From Roseicella frigidaeris (GTDB taxonomy: Bacteria; Pseudomonadota; Alphaproteobacteria; Acetobacterales; Acetobacteraceae): a stretch of 64,000 bases of DNA. The notes beneath the pieces are model-generated. The model searched no databases, was not told the DNA's origin, and saw only the letters and a program-made list of their open reading frames with translations. Shown in pieces: positions 42,164-50,322 of this stretch; position 1 is the stretch's first letter; every line of letters begins with the position of its first letter. The stretch lies in contig NZ_QLIX01000003.1 of NCBI RefSeq assembly GCF_003258945.1, positions 62,001 to 126,000 on the forward strand, written 5' to 3'. The translations under genes were made by a program, and so were the position numbers.

Positions 42164-42994
42164 ATGGACCTCGAATCCACCGTCGCCCGGCACTACGGCC
42201 ACGCCGCGCTGGAGCACGCCATCCTCGCCGCCCTCGCCGCCATGGGGAAGGACCCGGACCACCTCACGCCCGAGGACCTGGCGCCGGTCGATGAGTTCCA
42301 TATCGGCGGCCGGGCGGCAACGCGCGACCTGGCCGATGCCATGCGCCTCGCGCCCGGCCTGGCGCTGCTCGATATCGGCTGCGGCCTCGGCGGCGCCGCG
42401 CGGCTCTTCGCCGGCGAGTTCGGCTGCCGCGTCACCGGCCTCGACCTGACGGCGGATTACGTGCGCTGCGCCGCGGCGCTGGCCCGGCGCGTCGGCCTCG
42501 GCGGGCAGGCCGAATTCCGCCAGGGCAGCGCCCTCGCCCTGCCCTTCGCCGAGGCGGGCTTCGATGCGGCGACGCTGCTGCATGTCGGCATGAACATCGC
42601 CGACAAGGCGCGGCTTTTCGCCGAGGCGCGGCGCGTGCTGCGCCCGGGCGGCGTCTTCGGGATCTACGACGTGATGCGCGAGGGCGAGGGCGACCTCGCC
42701 TTTCCCCTGCCCTGGGCGGCGGGCGCGGCGACCAGCTTCGTCGAGGACGCCGACACCTATCGCCGCCTGCTGGCGGCGGCGGGCTTCGCGGTGGAGGCGG
42801 TGCGCAGCCGCCGCGCCTTCGCCATCGAATTCTTCCGGCGCATGCGCGTGGCGGCCGCGGCCGCGGGCGGCCCGCCGCCGCTCGGCCTGCACATCCTGAT
42901 GGGCGAGACGGCGCCGCTGAAGGCACGCAACATGCTCGGCAACCTCGAAGCCGGCCTGATCGCCCCCACCGAGATCATCGCCCGCGCGGTTTGA
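42164..42994 (+). CDS. SAM-dependent methyltransferase (class I, UbiE/sterol type)
   Basis: 276 residues from ATG 42164, nine bases after AGGAG. Motif I is LLDIGCGLGGAARLFA; GLDLTADYV, LPFAEAGFDAATLLHVGMNI and VLRPGGVFGIYDVM are motifs II to post-III. It should methylate a small molecule in the cytosol; the acceptor is unknown. It follows the toxin gene by 94 bases but has its own ribosome-binding site. Repeat A copy 5 begins within 10 bases of its stop. Confidence 0.88.
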   Translation: MDLESTVARHYGHAALEHAILAALAAMGKDPDHLTPEDLAPVDEFHIGGRAATRDLADAMRLAPGLALLDIGCGLGGAARLFAGEFGCRVTGLDLTADYVRCAAALARRVGLGGQAEFRQGSALALPFAEAGFDAATLLHVGMNIADKARLFAEARRVLRPGGVFGIYDVMREGEGDLAFPLPWAAGAATSFVEDADTYRRLLAAAGFAVEAVRSRRAFAIEFFRRMRVAAAAAGGPPPLGLHILMGETAPLKARNMLGNLEAGLIAPTEIIARAV

Positions 42995-43000
42995 AGACGC

Positions 43001-43147
43001 CTCCCGTTGCCCTTCCGAGGCTTCGCCTCGGCAGGCTCTGACGCCCCTTGGGCCCCTTGCGAATCCCGGGGCCCCCGTGACGGCGCGCAGCGACGTCATG
43101 GGGAAGAATGGGGCCCCCGCGAAGGCGCGTCAGCGACTTCGTGGGGA
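43001..43147 (+). repeat. Dispersed repeat family A, copy 5 (one box 1, two box 2)
   Basis: Box 1 has CTCCCGTTGCCCTTCCGAGGC, with its arm GCCTCGGCAGGCTCTGACG, then box 2 twice, each beginning GGGGCCCCCG and ending GTGGGGA or ATGGGGA. The stop codon of the inositol-phosphatase-family gene (43130-43132) falls inside the second box 2, so the repeat encodes its last residues (about YSPRSR). Confidence 0.8.
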
Positions 43148-43970
43148 ATAAAACAGCGCCTCGCGCGCCGCCGCCCAGCTCGCCGCATCGGGGGCGCAGA
43201 TCAGGCCGCCGCTCCGCGCCGTGGGCCGATAGGGCGTGCCGTCGAACTGCGCGCTGTGGCCACCCGCCTCGCGGTGCAGCAGCCAGCCCGGCGCATGGTC
43301 CCAGGGCATCAGCCGGTTGTAGAAGAGCAGGTGGCAATGCCCCGCCGCCGCCATGCGGTATTCCTGCGCCGCGCAGCGCAGCCAGGCGCTCATGCCCAGC
43401 CGCGCGAGATTGCCGTTGACGGTGCCGCGCAGCGGCTCGGGCAGGAAATTGGTGCCGATGATCGCCTCCATCCGCCCGACCGGCACCGGCGCGGCGACCC
43501 GCAGCACCGCCTGCCGCCCGTCCTCCGCCTCGCGCCAGGCGCCCTCGCCGCGCAAGGCCAGCGCGGTGTCGCGGCAGACCGGGTCGTGGAGGGCGGCCAT
43601 CGCCACCTCGCCCCGCACCACTGCCGCCGCCATGATGCCGAAGAGCGGCAGGCCGGCGGTGAAGTTCCTGGTGCCGTCCAGCGGGTCCAGCAGGAAGGCC
43701 AGCTCGGCGGTGCCGAGCGCCTCCGGCAGGCCGGGATCGCGCTCGCTCGCCTCCTCGCCGATGACGGTGGCGCCGGGCCAGGCGCGGCGGATGGCCGCGC
43801 TCGCCCGGCGCTCCGCCGCCTCGTCGGCCTCGGTCACCACGTCGAAGGCGGAGGTCTTCTCGCAGCACCTCCCCGGCGGCGAGGCGGGTGAAGCGCGGCA
43901 TGATCTCGGCCCGCGCCGCCTCGGCCAGGATGGCGCCGAGCCGCCGCGCATCGCCGGTGGTGAAGCGCAT
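43130..43970 (-). pseudogene. Inositol monophosphatase / histidinol-phosphatase family gene with a frameshift
   Basis: The gene begins MRFTTGDARRLGAILAEAAR at 43970, behind GGAGGGGG, and runs to about EVLR in one frame. The family sequence then continues as EKTSAFDVVTEADEAAERR in the next frame. At 43862-43865 the minus strand has CTGC between the GTG and GAG codons, one base too many. Everything downstream is intact: IGEEASE, LLDPLDGTRNF (metal site) and WDHAPGWLLHREAGG. Joined, the product would be about 279 residues, a Mg-dependent phosphatase of the HisN/SuhB type. Either a recent inactivating mutation or a sequencing error; a single event is the only lesion seen. The C terminus extends into repeat A. 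Confidence 0.85.
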
Positions 43971-43987
43971 GCCCCCTCCCTGTCCCG

Positions 43988-44641
43988 CTATTCCGCCGCG
44001 GCCAGCCCCGGCATCGCGGCCTGCCGCAGCTCGCCCCGGGCCTGGCGGAGGATCTGCCAGCCGCCCTGCAGCCCGAGCCCGCCCATGATGGCCGCGACGG
44101 CCAGGTCCGGCCAGCCGGTCCCGGTGCCGAAGACCCCGGCGGCGGCGAGCATCACGGCGAGGTTGCCGATGGCGTCGTTGCGCGAGCAGATCCAGACCGA
44201 GCGCATGTTGGCGTCGCCCTGCCGGAAGCGGAACAGCAGCAGCGCGACGCCGGCATTGGCCAGCAGGGCGGCGAGGCCGACCGCGCCCATGATCCCCGCC
44301 TCCGGCAGGCTGCCGGCCAGGGCGTGCCAGGCGGTGCTGCCGAGCACCCAGAGGGCGAAGAGGATGAGGGTCCAGCCCTTCAGCAGCGCTGCCCGGGCGC
44401 GCCAGGCGAGCGCCATGCCGGCGACGCCGAGGCTGATGGCGTAATTCGCCGAATCGCCGAAGAAATCCAGCGCATCGGCCAGCAGCGCGGCGGAGCCCGC
44501 GGCGGCGCCGGCCGCGACCTCGGCGAGGAAGAAGCCGGCATTGACCGCGAGCGCGATCCAGAGCGCGCGGCGCCAGGCAGGGCTGTTCGGCGCGCCGCCC
44601 GGCGTCTCGCCGGCGCAATGGTCGTGGTGGCAGCAGGCCAT
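43988..44641 (-). CDS. Cation diffusion facilitator-family metal exporter, short form
   Basis: 217 residues, with an N-terminal metal-rich lead (MACCHHDHCAGE). About six membrane segments follow. ALLADALDFFGDSANY (TM2) and SRNDAIGNLAVML (TM5) carry the Asp residues of the CDF transport site, with His replaced in part by Asp or Asn. The usual cytoplasmic C-terminal domain is missing; the chain ends soon after TM6. It would exchange Zn, Cd, Co or a similar metal for protons. It is driven from the MerR-type promoter at 44673-44703. Confidence 0.88.
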   Translation of the reverse strand: MACCHHDHCAGETPGGAPNSPAWRRALWIALAVNAGFFLAEVAAGAAAGSAALLADALDFFGDSANYAISLGVAGMALAWRARAALLKGWTLILFALWVLGSTAWHALAGSLPEAGIMGAVGLAALLANAGVALLLFRFRQGDANMRSVWICSRNDAIGNLAVMLAAAGVFGTGTGWPDLAVAAIMGGLGLQGGWQILRQARGELRQAAMPGLAAAE

Positions 44642-44672
44642 GCATCACCTCCCAGGCAGGGGCATGGCCCCC

Positions 44673-44703
44673 CATATGCGGCCTGTAGCGACTACAGGGT
44701 CAA
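44673..44703 (-). promoter_or_regulatory. MerR-family metal-responsive promoter and operator for the CDF gene
   Basis: On the minus strand, TTGACC (44698-44703) and CATATG (44673-44678) are separated by 19 bases, the long spacer typical of MerR-activated promoters. Within it CTGTAG-TCG-CTACAG is a perfect dyad (44683-44697). The layout matches ZntR/CadR/PbrR sites, in which bound metal makes the regulator untwist the promoter. It reads toward the CDF gene (start 44641). The merR gene begins at 44708 on the other strand, so the same site may also control it. Confidence 0.85.
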
Positions 44704-44707
44704 GGCG

Positions 44708-45112
44708 ATGGAAGACGGCGGCCTCGGCATCGGCGCGCTCGCCCGGGCGACGGGCACCACGGTGGAGACGATCCGCTACTACGAGCGGACCGGGCTGCTG
44801 CCGCCCCCGCCCCGGACCGGCGCGGGCTACCGGCGCTATGGCGCGGCGGCGCGGGCGCGGCTCGGCTTCGTGCGGCGGGCCCGCGAGCTCGGCTTCCCGC
44901 TCGGCCGGATCCGCGCCCTGCTCGACCTCGCCGACCAGCGCGAGCGGCCCTGCGCGGCGGTGGATGCCATCGCCCGCGAGCACCTGGCGGCGGTGGAGCG
45001 CAAGCTCGCCGACCTCGCCGCGCTGCGGCGGGAGCTGGCGGGGCTGATCGAGCATTGCGGGCACGGCACCGTCTCGGAGTGCCGGATCCTGGAGGCGCTC
45101 GGCCCGGGGTGA
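44708..45112 (+). CDS. MerR-family heavy-metal regulator (ZntR/CadR/PbrR type)
   Basis: 134 residues. The winged-helix start GIGALARATGTTVETIRYYE with GLLPPPPRTGAGYRRY is diagnostic of the family. The metal-site residues fit the Zn/Cd/Pb group: Cys82 (RERPCAA), Cys117 with His116 and His119 (EHCGHG), and Cys125 (SECRI). It binds the 19-bp-spacer promoter between itself and the CDF gene and activates export when metal is present. Start ATG 44708 lies four bases from the operator, so it probably represses itself. Confidence 0.92.
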   Translation: MEDGGLGIGALARATGTTVETIRYYERTGLLPPPPRTGAGYRRYGAAARARLGFVRRARELGFPLGRIRALLDLADQRERPCAAVDAIAREHLAAVERKLADLAALRRELAGLIEHCGHGTVSECRILEALGPG

Positions 45113-45146
45113 GAGGCCGGCGCCATTCCCCGCCGCGCCGAACCAG

Positions 45147-45221
45147 CCTGGACCATGCTCCAGGCCGTTGCTTGGTCGCGTGATCCACGCCTTTCGGTGA
45201 TTCCACCTCGAGCGATCACGC
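45147..45221. other. Two inverted repeats upstream of the osmoprotectant operon
   Basis: CCTGGA-CCATGC-TCCAGG (45147-45164) and GCGTGATC (45178-45185) paired with GATCACGC (45214-45221) across 28 bases lie in the 123-base gap between the merR stop and the binding-protein start. Either could be the merR terminator, or a regulator site for the transporter operon. Confidence 0.4.
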
Positions 45222-45235
45222 TCTAGTCTCGCGCA

Positions 45236-46186
45236 ATGAACCGCCCGCCGCCCCCCGGCGCCTCCATCGGTGCCCCTCGCGGCACCCCGCGCGGCCCTGC
45301 CCCGGCGCGGCGCGGGCTGCTCGCCCTGCCCGCCCTCCTTGCCCCTGGCCTGCCGGCGCGGCCCGCCCGGGCGGCGCCGCTGCTGCGCGTCGGGTCGAAG
45401 AACTTCACCGAGCAGCTCGTGGTCGGCGAGCTCTTCGCCCAGGGGCTGGAGCGGGCGGGGGCGCGGGTGGAGCGGCGGCTGAACCTCGGCGGCACCGCCA
45501 TCGCGCAGCAGGCGCTGGTCGCGGGCGAGATCGACCTCTACCCGGAATATACCGGGACCGGGTTGGGCGTGGTGCTGAAGCAGCCGCCGGAGGGCACGGC
45601 CGAGGCGGTGCTGGCCAAGGTCCGCGCCGGCTACGAGCGGGCGTTCCACTGCACCTGGCTCGCCCCCTCGGGCATCGACAACGGCAATGCGCTGCTGGTG
45701 CTGCCGGCGACGGCGGCGCGGCTCGGCCTCGTCACCCTCTCCGACCTCGCCCGCGCCGCGCCCGGGCTGACGCTCGCCGCCGGCAACGAGTTCGCCGACC
45801 GCTCGGACGGGCTGCCGGGGCTGCAACGGGTCTATGGCATGCGCTTCGGCCGCTTCCGGCAATTCGCCGCCCTCGGCCTGCGCTACGCCGCGCTGCAGCA
45901 CGGCCAGGCGGATGTGGTGAACGCCTATGCGACCGACTGGCAGATCGCCGTCGGCGGCTACACGGTGCTGCGGGACGACCGGCATCTCTGGCCGCCCTAC
46001 CAGCTCGCCGCCGTGGTGCGGCAGGCGGCGTTGGCGGAATGGCCCGGCCTCGCCGCGCCGCTCGAGCGCATCGGCGCCCGGCTCGACAACCGGGTGGCGC
46101 AGGAGCTGAACCGGCAGGTGGACCAGGATGGCGACGAGCCGCGCGAGGTGGCGGCGCGCTTCCTGGCGGCGCAGGGCCTCGGCTGA
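45236..46186 (+). CDS. Osmoprotectant (glycine betaine/choline) ABC transporter, binding protein
   Basis: 316 residues. A twin-arginine-like basic region and LLALPALLAPGLPARPARA act as the export signal. LLRVGSKNFTEQLVVGELFA and LNLGGTAIAQQAL open the OpuAC/OsmF fold, and YPEYTGTGL is the ligand-loop motif of the ProX/OpuBC class. It captures betaine, choline or related quaternary amines in the periplasm. First gene of a four-gene operon in which each gene overlaps the next, so the subunits are made together. Confidence 0.9.
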   Translation: MNRPPPPGASIGAPRGTPRGPAPARRGLLALPALLAPGLPARPARAAPLLRVGSKNFTEQLVVGELFAQGLERAGARVERRLNLGGTAIAQQALVAGEIDLYPEYTGTGLGVVLKQPPEGTAEAVLAKVRAGYERAFHCTWLAPSGIDNGNALLVLPATAARLGLVTLSDLARAAPGLTLAAGNEFADRSDGLPGLQRVYGMRFGRFRQFAALGLRYAALQHGQADVVNAYATDWQIAVGGYTVLRDDRHLWPPYQLAAVVRQAALAEWPGLAAPLERIGARLDNRVAQELNRQVDQDGDEPREVAARFLAAQGLG

Positions 46187-46803
46187 TGCGTTGGACGGTC
46201 CGCAACCTCGATCTCATCGGCTGGGCGGTGCTGACGCATCTCGGCCTGGTGCTGGCGGCGCTCGGCCTCGCCCTGCTGGTGGCGCTGCCGGCCGGGCTGC
46301 TGGTGGCGCGGCACCGGCGGCTGCGGGCGCTGGTGCTGGGCGCCGCCTCGCTGCTCTACAGCCTGCCGACGCTCGCGCTCTTCGCCCTGCTGGTGCCGGT
46401 GCTCGGCCTCGGCGTCCCGCCGGCGCTGCTCGCCCTCGTCACCTATGCCGTGCCGGTGCTGCTGCGGTCGCTGGTCGCCGGCCTCGCCGCGGCGCCGCCC
46501 GCGGTGCTGGAGGCGGCGACGGGGATGGGGCTGACGCCGGCGCAGCGGCTCTGGCGGGTGGCGCTGCCGCTCGCCCTGCCGGCGCTGCTCGGCGGCCTGC
46601 GCGTCGCCACGGTGACGCTGGTCTCGGCGGCGACGGTCGCCGCCTATATCAGCGCCGGTGGGCTCGGCACGCTGATCCTGACCGGGCTCGACCAGGGGCA
46701 TACCGAGAAGATCCTGGTCGGCGCCGGCCTCGTCACGCTGATCGCGCTGCTGCTCGATGCCGGGCTCGGCGCGGTGCAGCGGCGGCTGCCGGCGCTCGCA
46801 TGA
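46186..46803 (+). CDS. Osmoprotectant ABC transporter permease 1
   Basis: 205 residues with five to six membrane segments. The EAA loop reads PPAVLEAATGMGLTPAQRLW, and the preceding helix TYAVPVLLRSLVAGL is typical of OpuCB/OpuCD permeases. TGATG at 46184 couples it to the binding-protein gene. It would pair with permease 2. Confidence 0.9.
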   Translation: MRWTVRNLDLIGWAVLTHLGLVLAALGLALLVALPAGLLVARHRRLRALVLGAASLLYSLPTLALFALLVPVLGLGVPPALLALVTYAVPVLLRSLVAGLAAAPPAVLEAATGMGLTPAQRLWRVALPLALPALLGGLRVATVTLVSAATVAAYISAGGLGTLILTGLDQGHTEKILVGAGLVTLIALLLDAGLGAVQRRLPALA

Positions 46804-47450
46804 TGGAGGCGATCGCCGGCGGCGCCGCCTGGCTCGGCAGCCATCCCGGCGCCTTCCTTGGCGCGGTGTGGGAGCACCTGCTGCTCTCCCTCACCGGGCT
46901 CGGCATCGGCATCGCCATCGCCCTGCCGGCCGGGCTGCTGGTGGCGCGCCGGGCGCGGCTGGCCGAGGCGGCGATCGCCCTCGCCGGGGGCCTGCGCACC
47001 ATCCCGAGCCTCGCCGTGCTGGCGGCGCTGCTGCCGCTGCTCGGCGTCGGCTTCACCCCCTCGGTCGTCGCCCTCGCCCTGCTCGCCCTGCCACCGGTGC
47101 TGGTGAACACGGTGATCGGGCTGAACAGCGCCGATGCGGCGGCGCTGGAGGCGGCGCGCGGCCTCGGCCTGGGGCGCTGGCAGCGCGCCTGGCAGGTGGA
47201 GCTGCCGCTGGCCGCGCCGCTGGTCTTCGCCGGCCTGCGCATCGCCGCGGTGCAGGTGGTCTCGGCCGCGGCGCTCGCCACCTTCATCGGCGGCGGCGGC
47301 CTCGGCGACCTGGTGACGCAGGGGCTGGCGCTGCTGGACACCGGGCGGATGCTGGTCGGCGCGCTCGCTATCGCCCTGCTGGCGCTCGCCACCGAGGCGG
47401 GCCTCGGCCTGCTGGAACGCCGCCTCCACCGCCGGATCGAGGGCGCATGA
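46800..47450 (+). CDS. Osmoprotectant ABC transporter permease 2
   Basis: 216 residues with the same fold as permease 1: AALEAARGLGLGRWQRAWQV is the EAA loop. ALATFIGGGGLGDLVTQGL is the conserved C-terminal stretch. Start ATGATG overlaps the previous stop. Two permeases suggest a heterodimeric channel, as in OpuC/Yeh systems. Confidence 0.9.
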   Translation: MMEAIAGGAAWLGSHPGAFLGAVWEHLLLSLTGLGIGIAIALPAGLLVARRARLAEAAIALAGGLRTIPSLAVLAALLPLLGVGFTPSVVALALLALPPVLVNTVIGLNSADAAALEAARGLGLGRWQRAWQVELPLAAPLVFAGLRIAAVQVVSAAALATFIGGGGLGDLVTQGLALLDTGRMLVGALAIALLALATEAGLGLLERRLHRRIEGA

Positions 47451-48415
47451 TCGAGCTCGAGGGGCTGACCAAGCGCTGGCCCGGCGCCGCCGCCGCCGCG
47501 GTCGAGGAGCTGACGCTCTCGGTGCCGGAGGGGACGAGCTGCGCCCTGATCGGCCCCTCGGGCTCGGGCAAGACGACGACGCTCCGCATGGTCAACCGCC
47601 TCATCGAGCCGAGCGGCGGGCGGCTGCGCATCGGCGGCGAGGATGCGCTGCGCCTGGACCCGGTGCGGCTGCGGCGGGGCATCGGCTACGTCATCCAGGA
47701 GGTCGGGCTGTTCCCGCACCGGAGCGTCGCGGAGAACGTGGCGACGGTGCCGCGCCTCCTCGGCTGGGCGCCGGCGCGCATCGCGGCGCGGGTGGAGGAG
47801 GTGCTGGCCATGGCCGGGCTCGACCCCGCCCGCTTCGCGGCGCGGCGGCCGCACCAGCTCTCGGGCGGCGAGCGGCAGCGGGTCGGCGTCGCCCGGGCGC
47901 TGGCCGGCGACCCGCCGGTGCTGCTGATGGACGAGCCCTTCGGCGCGGTCGATCCGGTGGTGCGGGCGCATCTGCAGGAGGAGGTGCTGCGGCTGCTGAA
48001 GCAGCTCCGCAAGACGGTGCTGATCGTCACCCACGACCTCGCCGAGGCGGTGCGGCTCGGCGACGCCGTGGCGGTGATGCGCGACGGGCGGCTGGCGCAG
48101 CACGCGCCGGCGGCGGAGCTGCTGGCGCGGCCGGCGGATGCGTTCGTCGCCGGCTTCCTCGGCAGCGACCGCGCCCTGCAGCGCCTGGCGCTGCTGCCGG
48201 CCGAGGGGGCGGCGACGGCGCAGGCCATGCTGGGGGAAAGCCTGCCGGGGGAGCGCCTGCTGGAGGAAAGCCCGATGGGGGAAAGCCTGCCGGCGGGCGC
48301 CTCGCTGCGCGACGCGCTGGCCGCCATGCTGGCGCGCGGGGTGCGGGCGGTGCCGCTGGCGGATGGCCGGGCGGCGACGCTGGACGGGGTGCTGGAGGCG
48401 GCGCGGCGCGGGTGA
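47447..48415 (+). CDS. Osmoprotectant ABC transporter ATPase
   Basis: 322 residues. Walker A is GPSGSGKTTT, the signature LSGGERQRVGVARAL, Walker B VLLMDEPFGAVD and the H-loop IVTHDLAEA. The C-terminal part is short compared with OpuCA. It carries a run of 5-residue repeats (MLGES, LPGER, LLEES, PMGES, LPAGA) from 15-bp DNA repeats at 48227-48301, followed by one CBS-like stretch (LRDALAAMLARGVRAVPLAD), so osmosensing by paired CBS domains is doubtful. It energises betaine import. It overlaps permease 2 by four bases. Confidence 0.92.
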   Translation: MIELEGLTKRWPGAAAAAVEELTLSVPEGTSCALIGPSGSGKTTTLRMVNRLIEPSGGRLRIGGEDALRLDPVRLRRGIGYVIQEVGLFPHRSVAENVATVPRLLGWAPARIAARVEEVLAMAGLDPARFAARRPHQLSGGERQRVGVARALAGDPPVLLMDEPFGAVDPVVRAHLQEEVLRLLKQLRKTVLIVTHDLAEAVRLGDAVAVMRDGRLAQHAPAAELLARPADAFVAGFLGSDRALQRLALLPAEGAATAQAMLGESLPGERLLEESPMGESLPAGASLRDALAAMLARGVRAVPLADGRAATLDGVLEAARRG

Positions 48416-48535
48416 CCGGCGCCGCGCAGACGGATCACGCCGAGGCGGCTGGCGAACCAGATGGCAGGATGGATGCGGAAGGCCCGCCTGGCGTCCATCT
48501 CCGCGACATCGTCGCGGCATTGATCCCGTCGCGCG

Positions 48536-48612
48536 TGGCGCGCCCGAGAGGATTTGAACCCCTAACCCCCAGATCCGAAGTCTGGTGCTCTGTCCAGTTG
48601 AGCTACGGGCGC
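48536..48612 (-). tRNA. tRNA-Arg (anticodon UCG)
   Basis: The minus strand folds into a full cloverleaf: acceptor GCGCCCG/CGGGCGC, D-arm with AGCTCAACTGGACAGAGC, anticodon stem CCAGA/TCTGG with loop CTTCGGA (TCG at 34-36), and T-arm GGTTCAAATCC. The terminal CCA is encoded (discriminator G at 48539). It reads CGA codons. Confidence 0.95.
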
Positions 48613-48837
48613 CTGGGCACGAGGCCAGAGCATTGCCAAGTCTGGCAGAGATGGGCCGGGCACAAAAGCCCGGGGCAACGCCGCCTCATCCGGGCAAGGC
48701 GCGCGCCACGGATGGTCGAGGCGATGACGACGACCAGGGCGCGCCCGAAAAGGGCCCGGGCATCACGGTCCCGCCTCTCCGACCGACGCCCCATGCCGGC
48801 CCGTGACGGCGGCCATGCCGTGGATCGGGGGCGTTCC

Positions 48838-50166
48838 TCAGGCTGGGCTCCCGGCCGCTTGGCCGCGGCAGAAGCGGCGCTCCGGGCGGAGCAGGCCGAG
48901 ATGATCCCGCAGCATCCTGCCCTGGTACCGGCGGCGGAACAGCCCGCGGCGCTGCAGCTCCGGCACCACCGCGTCCACGAAGTCGTCGAAGGCGCCGGGG
49001 AAGTAGGGCGGCAGGATGTTGAACCCATCCGCGGCCCCCGTGGTGAACCACTCCTCCAGCGTGTCCGCCACGTCGGCCGGCGTTCCGCAGAGGACCCAGT
49101 GGCCGCGCGCCGCGGCCGTCAGGTTGTAGAGGTCGCGCAGCGTCATGCTCTCCCGCCGCGCCTTGGCCAGCATGGTGCGCGCGAAGCCGTGCGAGGTGTC
49201 GGGCAGCGGCAGGTCCGGCACCGGGCCGTCGAGCGGGTAGGCCGACATGTCCGTCCCCAGGCGGTTCGACAGCATCGACAGGCTGTTGCTGTCCGTGACG
49301 AAGCCCTGCAAGACATCGAGCTTCGCCCGCGCCTCCGCCCGCGTGGCGCCGAGGACGGGCATGACGCCGGGCAGGACCGAGAGCGCCTCCGGCCGGCGGC
49401 CATACCGGGGCAGGCGGGCCTTCAGCGCGGCATAGGCGGCGCGCGCCTCGTCGAGGTCCTGCACCACGGAGAAGACGAGGTCGGCGCTGCGGGCCGCCAT
49501 CTCCTGCCCCGGCTCCGAGGCGCCGGCCTGGATGATCACCGGCTGCCCCTGCGGCGCGCGGCCGATGTTCAGCGGCCCCGCCACCTCGAAATAGGGGCCC
49601 TTGTGGTCCAGGCGGTGGACCTTGGCGGCGTCGATGTAGCGCCCGGTCTCCCTGTCCGCGAGGATGGCGTCGTCCTCCCAGCAGTCCCACAGGCCGCGGA
49701 CCACGTCGATGAACTCCTCGGCCACCTTGTAGCGCTCGGCATGCGGCGGGTGGCGGCGGCCGAAATTGGCGGCGGCGCCGGCGCCCGAGGTGGTGACCGC
49801 GTTCCAGGCCGCCCGCCCGCCGCTGAGATGGTCGAGCGAGGCGAAGGCGCGGGCGACGGTGTAAGGCTCGCCATAGGTGGTCGAGGAGGTGGCGCCGAGG
49901 CCGAGATGGGTGGTGGTGGCCGCCAGCGCCGCGAGCATCGTCACCGGCTCGAACCGCACCGTGAAGGAGGGGTGGGCATTCGGGTCGGCGCTCAGCCCGT
50001 CGCCGAGGAACAGGAGGTCGAAGAGGCCGCGCTCGGCGGTGCGGGCGATCGCCTGGATCACGGGCAGGCTCTGGAAGCTGTCCGCGGCGCCGGGATAGCG
50101 CCAGCCCGCGACGTGATTCCCGGTCCCCAGGACGAAGACGCCGAGATGCATCTGCCGATCGGACAT
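48838..50166 (-). CDS. LLM-class flavin-dependent monooxygenase (NtaA/SnaA/DszA type)
   Basis: 442 residues. The start MHLGVFVLGTGNHVAGWRYP is typical of NtaA-like TIM-barrel monooxygenases; LGLGATSSTTYGEPYTVARA and DHLSGGRAAWNAVTT are core strands for FMNH2 binding, and QPVIIQAGASEPGQEMAA is the late conserved block. It uses reduced flavin from a separate reductase, not visible here, to oxidise C-S, C-N or similar bonds. GAGGGACC precedes ATG 50166. It is divergent from the peptide-type ABC operon by 156 bases, so its substrate may be what that system imports. Confidence 0.9.
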   Translation of the reverse strand: MSDRQMHLGVFVLGTGNHVAGWRYPGAADSFQSLPVIQAIARTAERGLFDLLFLGDGLSADPNAHPSFTVRFEPVTMLAALAATTTHLGLGATSSTTYGEPYTVARAFASLDHLSGGRAAWNAVTTSGAGAAANFGRRHPPHAERYKVAEEFIDVVRGLWDCWEDDAILADRETGRYIDAAKVHRLDHKGPYFEVAGPLNIGRAPQGQPVIIQAGASEPGQEMAARSADLVFSVVQDLDEARAAYAALKARLPRYGRRPEALSVLPGVMPVLGATRAEARAKLDVLQGFVTDSNSLSMLSNRLGTDMSAYPLDGPVPDLPLPDTSHGFARTMLAKARRESMTLRDLYNLTAAARGHWVLCGTPADVADTLEEWFTTGAADGFNILPPYFPGAFDDFVDAVVPELQRRGLFRRRYQGRMLRDHLGLLRPERRFCRGQAAGSPA

Positions 50167-50322
50167 GGTCCCTCATCCTGCCCGTCCCCGGTGACGGCTG
50201 CCGGTGGTCTTGCGAAGGCCATGCCAGGCCCCGCGACGACCATGCCGGACTCGGCCGCGGCGCGGCTGGCCCGAGTCTTGCTGCCCCCGCGCCGGGACCG
50301 GACCGGACACGAGGGGCCGGGC

